NCBI GenBank assembly: GCA_011799875.1
Contig: CM022303.1
Coordinates: 299,906,362-299,970,361, forward strand
Direction of reading: 5' to 3'
Origin: Thinopyrum elongatum
Taxonomy: Eukaryota > Streptophyta > Magnoliopsida > Poales > Poaceae
Length of the DNA stretch: 64,000 nt
A program made the translations under genes and the position numbers. The notes beneath the pieces were generated by a model. The model did no database searches, had not been told where the DNA came from, and saw only the letters and a program-made list of their open reading frames with translations. Shown in pieces: positions 1-10,434 of this stretch (within the stretch, counting starts at the first letter, position 1; every line of letters starts with the position of its first letter).

Positions 1-960
1 TTTTTAGAGGAAAATAGAACTGGGTTGTGCGTTTTCTTCAGTAAAAAAACTGCCTACGGATCTTCTAAGAGAAAATATAACTAAGGCTGGCGGGCCAGAG
101 GCCAGTTGGTACCTACTGGATCTTTGTGCCCCATTGTCGTCATGGGATGGGCTTATTAAAAACAAAACCAAGCCTGGGCAGTCTACAACCCAGTTGATAC
201 TTGCTCGACCTGAAAAACAATATACCTGCTGGATCGCAGTTATCAGTCTGTACTTGTAGAATTCTCTTGTTTATTGACTACATTGAAAATTTCATGGGTT
301 TCACCGTCTCAGACGTCAGCATTATTTTTCCATTGTGATAATAAGTGCATGCACTTGCTTGCATATGGCCATGGACCTGCTAGTTCCGTATGGTTAGGCT
401 CTGTATGGACAGCCGTCTTGTGGTTCCACGGACGAATTTCATGCAAATCGGATGATTTTCAGTGAAACCAGACTAAATTCATTGCATTTTACATATTTAT
501 TTTTATTATGGAATATTTTACATATTTCAACTAATAATAAATGACTAGGCCTTTTTGAGTCCATGGGAGGCGCTTCACGCGATCGAGGTCGCGACACTTA
601 ACTGTTCTGGAAGGCCCAAATCCATCGCTCCTCTCTTTTAACAATTTGCGGCTAGGCTTGGCGTGCCACAGCCCAGTCCCGACATGATAAGTCCAACTAT
701 CAGCCTGTGAAACCGGATGGATCCCGTGCGTACTCGAAGATGTTAAAAATTTGGAGAACTGGGAATTCAAACGGCAGGTGCTTATGCTACCCATAAAAAA
801 AATCAGGTGCCTGAAAATTCGTTTCGAAACAAATGATTCAGTTTTATATCAACATCGACCCTTGACATGATGGTTGGAAGCAAATGCCAAGTTCATACCA
901 AAAGATCCTTAACAACAATACCAACTTGCAGACGACCAGGTAGAACAAGTACCAATACCA
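1..960. other. Unassigned flank, no gene recognised
   Basis: I see no convincing exon, transposon end or RNA gene here. The short open frames have no recognisable domain. Because the NAC remnant to the right runs on the minus strand, this stretch could hold its C-terminal exons or 3' UTR, but no codon pattern supports that. Confidence 0.4.
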
Positions 961-1715
961 AACTAACTTATAATCTTTTTAGTCCTGGCCCTACTGCTCG
1001 TCTGGTAGAAAATCTTGCAGACGACCAGCTCCCACTCCTTCTCTTGCTCCAGGTCCCCGAGGTGGTACTGGTGCATCACCCAGTTGGTCCTCTGTCGGTC
1101 GAAGTTCTTGTTGGTGTGCAGCACCAGAACCTTTTTGCTGCCCGTCTGCCGGCTGTTGACCATCACCGGCAAGGTATTGCCGGTCTTGTGCCACATCGCG
1201 TGCATGCCGCACTTCGACTATATCTTGCGACGCGTCTGCGTGCCCCTTTTTAACGCCCTGGAGTTGCGCTGGAAGAAATGCTTGCTTGGGCCACTCAGTG
1301 TGATACCTGCAGTATTGGCGAATACAAGTTTTAGGGTATGTAGTTGGCATTTTCATAACATCTTTGGCATGTTGCAGTCACTTGCTTCACTTTTTATTAA
1401 CTGTCAAATTGTAATTGCTTCACTAGATCTGTGTCTAAAAAGAAAAATAGGGGTATAAACAAAGGAATATATTTGTGCAAGTAGACGGCCGATCGGTGTC
1501 TCACCTGGAAGTTTCTCAGGATGGGTGTAGCATATGCCGTTCTCGCTGTTGATGGTTGGTATGAACAAATCGATGAGAGGGTGAGATCTCACGCTATCAG
1601 CACTCACTTTGGCCTCGAGGTGCTTGATCAGCTCCTGATCCGTGGGATCGAACTTGACGCCAGCCGGCAGCACCTGCCAATCCTTCTTGGACTTGCATCG
1701 GTTAATTCCAGTTAA
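961..1715 (-). pseudogene. NAC-domain transcription factor pseudogene (two exons seen)
   Basis: NAC proteins are plant-specific nuclear transcription factors. Two minus-strand exons give most of a NAC DNA-binding domain. The first (about 1715-1506) encodes the [15 protein letters not shown] block and the [12 protein letters not shown] block, and ends at a good donor (CCAG|GTGAGA). The second (1306 to about 964) starts after CTGCAG; joining them restores the frame, giving LPG-ITLSGPSKHFF. It continues with WHKTG and TNWVMHQYHLGDLEQEKEWELVVCKIFYQT, seen here in two overlapping runs, which are the late NAC subdomains. The [22 protein letters not shown] spelling points to the SOG1/NAC73/NAC75-like branch of the family (established knowledge). 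A TAG stop lies in frame at about 1223-1221, inside the domain just before the WHKTG block, and the basic segment there is altered. No N-terminal exon with a good start was found. I read it as a decayed gene. An exon boundary that skips the stop is possible but I saw no good splice pair for it. Confidence 0.8.
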
Positions 1716-2318
1716 ATGGTACTCAATGTATGATCAATCAACTGTTTAAGTAAATGATGAAATATTTTGACAGATAAGTGCTACTCCAATTCTGAAGTCC
1801 ATAATACCCGAATAGACTGGGGTCTCGGCTTCATTACTACATGCATACTCTAAAGAGTTGAAAACCCCCATAAAGATCAAAATTATCATACAGGGCGACG
1901 GGACGAATACTCATAGGAGCAGCCTCGCTAGTTCCTTCCTTCATCCAGCTAGCTTGAAGAGCATCCTTGTTGAGATCAATTTTTTCAGCGTCTTCCTTTT
2001 GACTACTTGCAATGAAGTATAGCAACTCCAATAGCTCATCATACCAACTGGTTTGAACAAGGCAGCGGCTGGGAGGCGGGGAGACCGGGAGAGAATGGGA
2101 GAGTGATTTTGTAGAGAATGGGAGAGTGTTGTTGTACTATGAGAGGGGTGAGGCTCGCTTCGGTGAACCGAACACGCCGCCGGGACTCTTGTGTCACCTC
2201 ACGTGCAGCGTGTTGTCACGTCAATTCAATGTGAGGACATGATGAATAATTTGACCAACGTATAGTAGTACTACTGTACTACTTACTAGTCGTACAACTA
2301 CTACTTACTAGTTACTAC
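1716..2318. other. Upstream of NAC remnant: CT-rich leader-like DNA
   Basis: On the minus strand, 2160-2050 is CT-rich and repeats a CTCTCCCATTCTCT motif twice, like a grass 5' UTR. It leads into an open stretch (2031-1837) that reads ELLYFIASSQKEDAEKI. I recognise no domain in it. It could be a first exon of the NAC remnant, but the donor site is poor. From about 2265 to 2320 the DNA is a run of TACTAC-type simple sequence. Confidence 0.3.
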
Positions 2319-2505
2319 TACCTTCGTCCTGGTTTATTGGTCCCCATCGTATTTAGTGTCACATTTTGACCAAATGTTTAACTAACAAAATGTCAATGCA
2401 TGTCACCAAAAATTATACCTTTGGAAACTATGTTCAAATACGAATCTAATATTATATTTTTTCTAACATGCATTAACATTTAGTAGCGCAATATACGGTA
2501 TAGAG
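2319..2505. mobile_element. Stowaway-like MITE, right end lost
   Basis: It begins with CTTCGTCCTGGTTTATTGG, a Tc1/mariner Stowaway-type end. The body has AACTAACAAAATGTCAATG and, further on, its imperfect inverse (CATGCATTAACATTTAGT). The matching right terminal repeat is missing. A related copy at 4541-4751 keeps the right end and has lost the left, so the two together define the family. Confidence 0.7.
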
Positions 2506-2901
2506 GACTACTAGTAATACAAATTTAGAAATGGAGTACGAAGTTACAAGGCTATGCGTCAGACTTTGTATATTTCCACCACCCATTGACTTGTATATTT
2601 CCAGGTCCTGGAATTATGAAGGCCAGCGCATTTGCGTCTGCTGCAACAAATCAAATTGGAGACTAAAAGGACAGAAATATACAATCATCTTCAGAGTATG
2701 TGTGGAATTAAGATTATTATAACAGTGACACAGATCATAGCTAGAGAATTGCAATGTCGTGGTCATAATCATACCCCAAGTTAAAAAAATAAGCCAATGG
2801 CTTTCATATTCTAGCAATATGTCATAGTTCAAACATCATGTAAAAATGAGAGGAAAACAGCTATGCCAGGGCCTACTCATATTCTACCATAGCAGTTACT
2901 A

Positions 2902-3130
2902 CTGTTCTCATATCAACTCTAACAATAACATGCGTGGTTATAAAAAACTTGGAAATGAGAGTAACATATAGCAATCATGAGGTTATACGCATAATATCTA
3001 TTCTAACTATCATTAGATGCCAATTGTTCTCATATCAACTCTAATAATAACATGTGTGGTCATAAAAATCTAGGAAATGAGAGGAACATATAGCAATGAT
3101 GTGGTTATAGACATACTATCTAGTCTAAAT
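2902..3130. repeat. Tandem duplication, unit about 120 bp
   Basis: Two head-to-tail copies start with TGTTCTCATATCAACTCTAA at about 2902 and 3023. Each continues with an AATAACATG(C/T)GTGGT block, GGAAATGAGAG and AACATATAGCAAT. They differ by scattered substitutions, so the duplication is not very recent. The sequence lies just downstream of the F-box remnant and is non-coding. Confidence 0.8.
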
Positions 3131-3221
3131 TTCTAACAATCAACCGGCAGTCTTATTCATAAGGTAGAGATGAGATAGAACAATTACATGATCATAGATT
3201 CCACCAGTATATGCAGCCAAT

Positions 3222-4126
3222 CTATGCGTCGACCGCGTAAATGATGCCATCGTGCACTATATTATCAGACAGAACTGGAGGGTCAAGAGGATTGATGATG
3301 AGCCATAACCAAGTATGGCGATCGGATTCCAGGTAGACTAATCCCCCGTCGAACAAGGCAATGAGCTTGTAATCCATGTAGTCTTCTGATGGTGTGGGCA
3401 CTTCGCAGATTACAACCTTCAGTAAACAGAGGTCGTACCAAAAGCTTGACGCGTCTCGTGCGTAGTAGGCAGGAGTGTCCGGCGGGCCGCGAGGCTCGAT
3501 GCCGGTGGTATCCAACGATGGAAGGGTGATCTCTCGGTGGGTGTAGATATCCACGAGACGCCACGGACTACCTGGTTGGTGGATGAGGATGATCCAGTTG
3601 GCCTTCATGCCCGCCCAGTAGTGGCCGCGCATGAAGCACAGGTGGGTGGGTAGTGGTAGCATGTCGAGGGGCACGACGGCAACCTCCGCAGGATCGTCAA
3701 GTCGGTGTCCGGGCCACCTGTGAGGATCGGGCATCAGCAAGCAAGGTGTCTTAAAAAGGGCCGGCCGGTTGCAGACGAGTACACGGCACATAGACACCAA
3801 GCATGCGGCCAGACGCATGGTGCTGAGCAGGTCCATACGATTATAGATCTGCTCCAAGAGAACACCTGTGAGGGAATTCCAATCACGGATATGCGTGTCA
3901 GTCGATTGGGGTTTTCGATGCCTGCGAGCGAGCGGGGAAGTGGATTCCAGCGGGCGAGCAAAGAAGATGGCGTGTGTGGCCGAGTAGTGAGCCTGGGGAT
4001 ATGGTACGTGAGAGCTACCGAGGAAGATGGCGCGGGTGGGCGAGCAGTGAGTGGGGGGAAATGGTGTGCGGCCGACGACGAGGAAGAGAGGAGGAAGAAG
4101 AGGGAAAGACGGGCAAGAAGGTCCAT
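3222..4126 (-). pseudogene. F-box/DUF295-type protein, truncated
   Basis: F-box proteins of this grass family are substrate receptors of SCF ubiquitin ligases (family knowledge). The minus-strand frame holds an F-box-like segment (RDWNSLTGVLLEQIYNRM, about 3887-3830, continuing through DLLSTMRLAA and the cysteine-rich turn). It is followed by DUF295-like blocks with a W-rich core and LPSLDTTGI and LIALFDGGLVYL motifs. The frame ends at a TAG (3224-3222) right after IVHDGIIYAVDA, where family members continue for another hundred or more residues, so the C-terminal half is missing. No ATG lies in frame before the F-box. An ATG at 4126 opens a different frame that overlaps it, so a frameshift near 3900 is likely. 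The second DUF295-type gene lies about 2.3 kb upstream on the same strand, suggesting a local gene cluster. Confidence 0.65.
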
Positions 4127-4540
4127 TAAATCTCAATTCTACTAGTACTACTACCAGGATATACCGTCCTTCAGAGTGTAAATAGTTAAGCCGATGACAT
4201 GTGGGTCTACCTCAAGAAGGCCCATATGATAGTTAATGGAAGAGAGAGGTGCGTAAGCGTATTTGCGAAAGCATGCTCCACTGGCAAACATGATGGCACT
4301 ATAGGGTAAGGCTGATTTAGTAATACCAACACGCTGGCTCAGCTTATTAATTAAGTGTCCCATCTGCTGCAGCGTGTATTGTCACTTCACTATGAAGACT
4401 AGTTGAATAGTCCTCTCTGACCGAGATGGGGAATAATGGATCGCCAAGACTTCCTATCTATAGTATCCCTATGCCTCTACTCTCATCCTGTCACAACAAG
4501 AACGATTAGCCAAGGCACTCGGCGCCAATTATGTAGGAGT

Positions 4541-4751
4541 ACTACTAGTATTTTGTGTTAAACTTTGACCATCTATTTAACTAATAAAATGTTAATGCAT
4601 GTCACCAAAAATCATATCACTGGATTCGTATTTGAACATAGTTTTTAATGGTATAATTTTATATGACATGCATTGACACTTTGTTAGTTAAATTTATGGT
4701 CAAAATTTTACACTAAATACAAAGGGGGCCAATAAACCAGGACGGAGGTTT
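4541..4751. mobile_element. Stowaway-like MITE, left end lost
   Basis: The right end reads CCAATAAACCAGGACGGAGG, the inverse complement of the left end of the copy at 2319. Internally, AACTAATAAAATGTTAATG and CATGCATTGACACTTTGTT form an imperfect long inverted repeat, as expected for a foldback element. The left terminal repeat has been replaced by TACTACTAGT simple sequence. Confidence 0.75.
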
Positions 4752-5019
4752 ATATACAGGTCAATAAAAAATCATCAACCAAGGTAGTAGTAAATGAGGA
4801 GTACCCGAAGATTTTTTTTTCCAAAAGTACTCAATAATGGGCTCGTTTTCCTCAAGAAAATTGTGTTTACGAACGTATTAATTGGAATGCATTCGTGCAT
4901 GCGTGAAGAACAAAAGGTCAGACCTTTTACATGCATTGGTGAGTTTTCTCCTAATTCTTGCATGCAACATTTTAATGAAGCTTGAAATATGAACATGTCA
5001 AGGGGAGGGAGAAGCCTCA

Positions 5020-5112
5020 TGCATGCATGCATGCAACACTCACACGTACACATGCACGCACGCAACACTCACGCATCCATGCGGCACACAACACAAGACG
5101 CAACACACACGC
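5020..5112. repeat. CA-rich / ATGC-rich simple sequence
   Basis: Short tandem ATGC repeats (GCATGCATGCATGC) run into imperfect CACACG/CACGCA repeats. This is low-complexity DNA with no sign of coding. Confidence 0.7.
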
Positions 5113-5134
5113 TCACGCTCAAGTGCTCAACCTA

Positions 5135-5452
5135 CTCCCTCCGTCCATGAAAGATTGTACATATAGAGATTTACACATTGACCAATAGGAACCGGAACTC
5201 CATGGCATAATTAACGCCCAAACGTAGCAGACTTATGTGTGCATGCGACCATTGAGAGAAGAAGATTAAATGAAGGTTGTTGCATGCTGTAATTAAGGAT
5301 AGACATGCAGCCTATAGCTAGAGCACAAGTTGCTGCATTAGTCAATCAATACCGATTAGATTAAAGGCTAAGGGCATTGGAAGTGTAGATGTACACTCTT
5401 TATTGGAAAATTTTCTAATGCTAGATGTACAGTTTTTCACGGACCGAGGGAG
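5135..5452. mobile_element. Stowaway-type MITE with TA target duplication
   Basis: The left end CTCCCTCCGTCCATGAAAGA and the right end TTTTTCACGGACCGAGGGAG are inverted copies. TA dinucleotides flank both sides (5133-5134 and 5453-5454), which is the Tc1/mariner signature. The body of about 318 bp is longer than many Stowaway elements and has no coding capacity. Confidence 0.85.
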
Positions 5453-5832
5453 TACACGTGCATGCACTCGCATACACAACCAGGGTGGTTTGCGCGCAAG
5501 AGTTGGACTCCTGTCGTGCCTGTGTAATGTTTTGTTTAACTGATTTCTTTGCTCTGCCAACTGACAGGTGGGACCCAGAAACCAGGTGTCAATTTAACCA
5601 GTCAACAAAGTGCCACGTCGACTATGTGGCCGGTCAACAGGGTGCAATACGGTGATCTACGATGAGCTAGTGACCGTATAATCACCGCAAAACTATATAG
5701 TGACCGTAATGAGCGTATTGTTACATACGTTGATCGCCAGTGTATTTTTCTTGTTTCAAATTAAGCCATATTAACCGGAAAGGACGCAGTATGGTCTAGT
5801 ACTACTTTGATGTGTCCCGTCAACTCGCCGAA

Positions 5833-6010
5833 CGATGAGAAGCTTGCTTGCTACGCCCTCTCCCTCGCCCACGCGTGGTGGCTCATACGACGAGGAGAAG
5901 CTTGCTTACTACGTACGCCTATGCCCTCTCCCTCGCCCACGCATGCGGTGGCTCGCAGGACGAGGAGAGGGTTTTGACTACAACGCCCTCTCCCTCGCCC
6001 TCGCCCTCGC
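5833..6010. repeat. Minisatellite, three degenerate units of about 60-70 bp
   Basis: The block GAAGCTTGCTTGCTACG, CCCTCTCCCTCGCCCACGC, GTGGCTC, GACGAGGA is repeated: a first and second unit are clear and a third has lost its first part and gained extra CTCGCC repeats. It is non-coding on present evidence, although two overlapping frames stay open by chance. Confidence 0.75.
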
Positions 6011-6082
6011 GGTGGACGTGCAGCAGTGCATTCGGTGTCAGATTGCCAGAAGCATATTGGACTGTAGTATCATCATTGTTGG

Positions 6083-6191
6083 ACCTCCCGAAGAGGCGAA
6101 GAGCCAAGTGCAAGGTTCATAGGAGTATGAATTGTTGAACCTCCCGAAGAGGCGAAGAGCCAAGCGCAAGGTTTATAGGAGTACGAGTTGT
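6083..6191. repeat. Direct duplication of about 53 bp
   Basis: CTCCCGAAGAGGCGAAGAGC, then CAAG(T/C)GCAAGGTT(C/T)ATAGGAGTA, occurs twice in a row with four or five differences. No function is apparent. Confidence 0.8.
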
Positions 6192-6429
6192 CGTCCTAGT
6201 ACTACAACTATAGCGAACAATCGCTACTATATGATGCCGCCACATCACCTATAGCCAAAGCTGTGCCACCTTTTTTTTCTCACAGAGCGTGTTGGAGTCC
6301 ATGCAACAGCCACACAAGCTGCACATACACATAACACATTTACTAGTAATAAATTCTAAAGGACAAATGCCAGCATGCCACACAAGTTCATCTCCACATC
6401 GCTACCATTCACAATTTACCATACTCCAC

Positions 6430-8874
6430 TTACACATTATAGATGGGCTCCATGTCCTCCTCGAGGTTCCAGTCCCATGTGTTCTTCATAGATGGCATGA
6501 TCCGTAGCGATGGGCAACGGGAATCATTGTCGCAGCTTTCTAGTCCGGTTCCACACGATGGAGACTCATCCAAGCTGAAGCGGCATATATCAGGGATAGC
6601 GTGTCCCAGCATGTCGTTCATCCGGTAGTGCGCACTGAAGACACAACCATGCTTCATGAATAGCAGGCCTTCGGTGCCGTGCACGGAAGGTGGCATCTGC
6701 TTCACAATGGGGGATATGTCCCCAATGAAAAGCGAGTACTCTCTAAGAGTGTTCCTCGGCACCCACATAGCATCACGGGGGTCAAACTCGGCGCCGTTCA
6801 TCTAGTACACGCGGCATCTCAGATCTGGACACATGGTGACGTACATGGTCAAGGTCCATGCATGATAATGTTATGACCAAATATGGCAGTCAGTAATATT
6901 GTGCAGCAACTAGTACTACTCTAGTATAGACGAGGTAAAATAACTGGCTTATTACATATAGCCACTCTTGGCTACATGGATGAGATAGTAATACATGGAA
7001 ACCAAAAGTGGTGGGAGCTAGTGGGTTCAAGTCTTCAAGGGCCTAGCTATACGCGTCCTCCAAGGTAAAAAGTACTTGTCGTGGTTTTGCCATGACAGAT
7101 GCCCTTGTGAAAGGACTTAGGTGTGGAGCCATCGCAACGTAGGTTAGCTTGAAGGGGTTGATCGGGATGAGAGACACGAGTTTACCCAGGTTCGGCCCCT
7201 CAACAATGAGGTAAAAGCCTACGTCCTGCTTTGTGTTGTATTGATTGAGTATCGATTACAAGGGAGTGGAATCGCTTAACCTAGCTAGCGATTGATTGTA
7301 GCTTGAGTTAACCCGCCGCAGGATCTCGCCTTTATATACACAGGTCGAGGCCCTGGGCTTACAAGAGTCCAATTCCGATCACACAACGTGTCCAACTCGG
7401 GTTCTAAGTCGCCTTGCCTTGCTAGGCAAGTCGCCATCGGGCGGCTCACCTCTCCGGGTTACAGCATCATCGTCTTGTCTTGGGCCTTCAATAGGCCCGC
7501 CCTGTGAGCCGCCTCCAGTCTTCATATCTCCTCCTCTTGGGCCTACTTAGGCTTTCTCTATTGAGTCACCAACAGTGTAACCCGGCCTCCCCTGGGCGGG
7601 TCACACCATGGGGTCATATCCCCAATAGTACTAGTAAGTGCTACAATGAAAGAGAAGGCGAGAGGGTTAAAGAAATATAATACTAAATTGTAGTGCTAGT
7701 ACTAGTAAACATGTCCAGTCAAGAAAAGAAAAGAACTAACAATTACTACTACTATAACACACATCAATGAGAAAATGGAATACCTGGGTAGATGGTGACG
7801 GTCCGATCGTGGTAGATCGTGTGACCATGTTGCACATCAGTGGTACCATGGGTAATGACTGCTAAGATAGTTGATCCCAATCTACCAAAGTCTGCTACAA
7901 GGTTCCAGGTTAGACTGAATCATGGATGCAAATGCACATCCAGGATCGGCGATCTTATTTTGATCGCGGGATGAGTGGTCCTTGCAAAATAATGGAGTAC
8001 CGTTAGGGATGCAAATGATGGTTTGTGCATTCCGTTTGTAATCTCCCGTGCCGTAGGATGGCAACCTGATGAAACAAGTCCCCTGACTTGTCATCACGAA
8101 GATGCGGCCTACATGGCACACGGCGTCTTCGAATGTGTAGGGGTACAAATCTGCCGCGTCCAACATGTGTCAGCCTCTGCCATTACGGCCATTTGTATTG
8201 ATGGCAATCCTTATTTCGAACACCGCGATGGGATAGTAATCGTCGTAGCTGCGTCGCTTTGTCGGAGGGTCCACAATTGCTATCTTCTTCAATCTCATGT
8301 AGGCATCATCATACGTATTCAAGCCCAGCCAGTCCGGAAGACTGATTCCAATGGTGGAGAAGGGGTCTACGGGAACGGCCACACTGCTATGGATGTTGTG
8401 CAAAATGATGGTGGTATCCGGCCGGAGGTATGCAAGCCAATCTCTGTTGGCACCAAACCAAACCTATATATAAGACGATGGGCAGCGGAGAAATTATGGG
8501 ATGGAATAACTAAGTACTATATTTAGAATATACACTACATGGTCAAACTCCATGACTGACCTGCTCATCGAACAAAATCCGACTACCTCTCAACATCGGC
8601 AACTCTAGCTGAGTCAACATGCAAGCACGGCCACGTTGCGATGGACTATTAAATGGATTTCCCCATCGAATAACCTTCTCCTCAAGGACGCATGGAAGAC
8701 CAACACGCATGGCCTTCTCCCAAGCCTGTTTATGCACCGTCTTAAAAAAGTTGGTGCAGGAATCACCGAGTTTTGCGGCGGTGAGGAAGTCGGAGCGGCG
8801 TGCGATTTCTCCCAGAGAATAGTCGTCTAAGGTCTCCTAGCCCCGACGAGGAGGAGACCGCCTGGTGAATCCAT
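6430..8874 (-). pseudogene. DUF295/F-box-type gene, three exons, broken
   Basis: Minus-strand exons can be joined with good splice signals and matching phase. Exon 1 (8874-8551) starts at ATG (MDSPGGLLLVG) and ends at GAGCAG|GTCAGT. Exon 2 (8463-7784) follows TATATATAG and ends at CCCAG|GTATTCC. Exon 3 (6824-6430) follows TGTCCAG. The product has an F-box-like N-terminus (DDYSLGEIARRSDFL), a DUF295-like middle (GANRDWLAYLRPDT, DAADLYPYTFEDAVC, HVGRIFVMTSQGT) and the typical end (REYSLFIGDISPIV, then GCVFSAHYRMNDML). Damage: a frameshift between the start codon and the F-box, TGA at 8172-8170, a frame break near 7880, and TAG at 6804-6802. The second intron (7783-6825) holds a solo LTR. Members of this family are putative ubiquitin-ligase receptors; this copy looks dead. 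Its neighbour at 3222 is a truncated relative. Confidence 0.7.
7077..7627. mobile_element. Solo LTR with 5-bp target duplication, in an intron
   Basis: The 551-bp sequence starts TGTCGTGGTTTTGCC and ends CATATCCCCAATA, with GTACT directly on both sides (7072-7076 and 7628-7632). It has the layout of a Triticeae LTR: TTTACCCAGGTTCGG, then a TTTATATACA promoter-like box. There is no internal domain. The last bases (ATA) differ from the usual ACA, so one end has mutated. It lies inside intron 2 of the DUF295-type gene. Confidence 0.88.
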
Positions 8875-9249
8875 GGTAGCAGCGACGAACTGCCTTGGTC
8901 CCTTCAGGGGGAGGGGAACTGGTGAGGAGGAGATAAAAGCGTAACCGCAGGGCCTCCTCCCTTTGTTAAGGAAGTTATGCGGGCACACATAGTGGTAGTG
9001 CGATGGTGCGGTTATTATTTACTACACTATGTAGTACTGTAGCAGTAGTACTTTCTCTATATACTGTCTACTGTACTTCTATAGTGCACCAGTTTTGAAC
9101 TCTTGAATCTCAAGGCCAAGGAGCTACAGTTGAAGTGGAGGGTACTACTGTTCTCTAGAACCATCACTTTACTATCAATGCAGGGAAAGTACACCTGCGT
9201 ACTCTCCCTGCTCTACTCAAGCGCGTAGCTGGCCTACTCAGTCGCTCCT
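8875..9249. other. Unassigned, upstream of the DUF295-type gene
   Basis: This covers the putative 5' flank of the minus-strand gene and AT-rich DNA with repeated GTAGTACT/ACTGTA motifs. I saw no domain, transposon end or RNA gene. Confidence 0.4.
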
Positions 9250-9449
9250 CTCACGCACACACTAGCAGCATGTTTATCAGTGATGGTTACTGCGTGGGTA
9301 GAACATTTGAGTTATTTGATACAGCGAGACTAGGCTTTTCGCTTCCATTTGTGGAGGTGTAATGGATCTCGTCGAAATTTGTTTGTTGGTCCTTCCTTCT
9401 TTATTAATGAGATGAGGCAAAGCTTTTGCCTCCGTTTGAAAAAAAAATC
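9250..9449 (+). mobile_element. LINE 3' tail
   Basis: The segment ends with TTATTAATGAGATGAGGC, AAAGCTTTTGCCTCC, GTTTG and an A-run (9440-9448), the usual 3' end of Triticeae LINEs: a short hairpin (GAGGCAAAGC/GCTTTTGCCTC) followed by poly(A). No reverse transcriptase remains, so this is a 5'-truncated insertion; the left boundary is approximate. Confidence 0.65.
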
Positions 9450-9849
9450 GCGTCAAGAGGAAATTTCTTTATAGAGTTTAGAGCCGATAATGGAGCGAAG
9501 TCCGTGCGTGCAACGCCACAAGCTATAGAGTAGTACTACTAGTATAGTACGTTAAGTCCAGAGCCATATTGCATAGCTCCGAATGCGGTGCTAGGCTTTT
9601 CCGGCTCCTCGGGCTTAATTGGGAGGCGCTAGTTTAAAGATGGTATCTGATGAGGAAGCAGCAAGCGAGGTGCGGCTAGGGCGTACATACTACTCTAGCA
9701 TACGAGCCACGAGATGATGTGAGGGAAAACCCGTTCACGTGGCTGGGCTATCCAGTACATCCAGATTGTGGTGCTACACGTCTGTCGGACTTCAAAAGTC
9801 AAACTACCAGTGTACAATATTGGCTCGCAGCGAGGTTAATATTTAAAAA

Positions 9850-9925
9850 AAAAGGACGCCATGCGTTCGGCTGGGATCGAACCCACAAAACGAGCTATAC
9901 ACTCCCGCGACCACTAGTAGTACAA
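9850..9925 (-). other. Pol III B-box-like sequence with T-run
   Basis: On the minus strand GTGGGTTCGATCCCAGCC matches the B-box core (GGTTCGAnnCC). About 20 bases further a run of nine or more T could act as a Pol III terminator. The T-arm does not fold into a normal tRNA shape and no acceptor stem was found, so it is not a tRNA gene. A SINE fragment is the likeliest identity. Confidence 0.35.
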
Positions 9926-10434
9926 TGCAACCTAGAATCGCCTTTTGTCGCTAGTACATTGTTCCTTACAAGAAACCACTACCAAGAAACTACCACTTTC
10001 CAACCAGCCCTACCAAGAAACCACTACTCTAAAAAAATAGCAAAAACATACCAAAAATTTCTCAATTCGTCGCAATAAACTACCAAGTGTCGTTATAGGC
10101 ACGTTTAAACCCATGTCACTCCTTAAGTCAACACCGTCTATTTGACTGGCAAGTTAGGCGTTATGACTTGTGGGACCTACATGTCAGTCTGGAATAAAAT
10201 CCCTGACTCACCTCCTACCTCTGGCCTGTCCACCTAGTCATCCTTGGCCATGGGAGGCAGCTACCGCCGCCGGCAGAAGGCAAGGTCAAAAGCGTTGGCG
10301 ACACGGATGCCAGCTCCGTGCGGCGCTCGCAGCCGCTAGCTAGCCAAGCTAGCACACACCCTGCTGGATGCATCCAGCTGCTTGTCTGCAAGGTTTGCTA
10401 GCTAGGTTGGCACGGTGGTGTGGCGGCTTGCTCG
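9926..10434. other. Unassigned DNA left of the copia LTR
   Basis: Imperfect repeats of ACCAAGAAACCACTAC occur at 9970-10030. Beyond 10230 the DNA is GC-rich with GCTAGCTAGC stretches. No coding evidence. The copia LTR is flanked here by GCTCG (10430-10434), the only remaining side of its target duplication. Confidence 0.4.

Noticed and set aside
4151..4363. 70-codon minus-strand ORF upstream of the first F-box remnant
   Set aside because: No similarity to the F-box family and no splice sites linking it to the remnant.
9870..9900. tRNA gene
   Set aside because: Only a T-loop-like B-box; no acceptor, D or anticodon arm can be folded.
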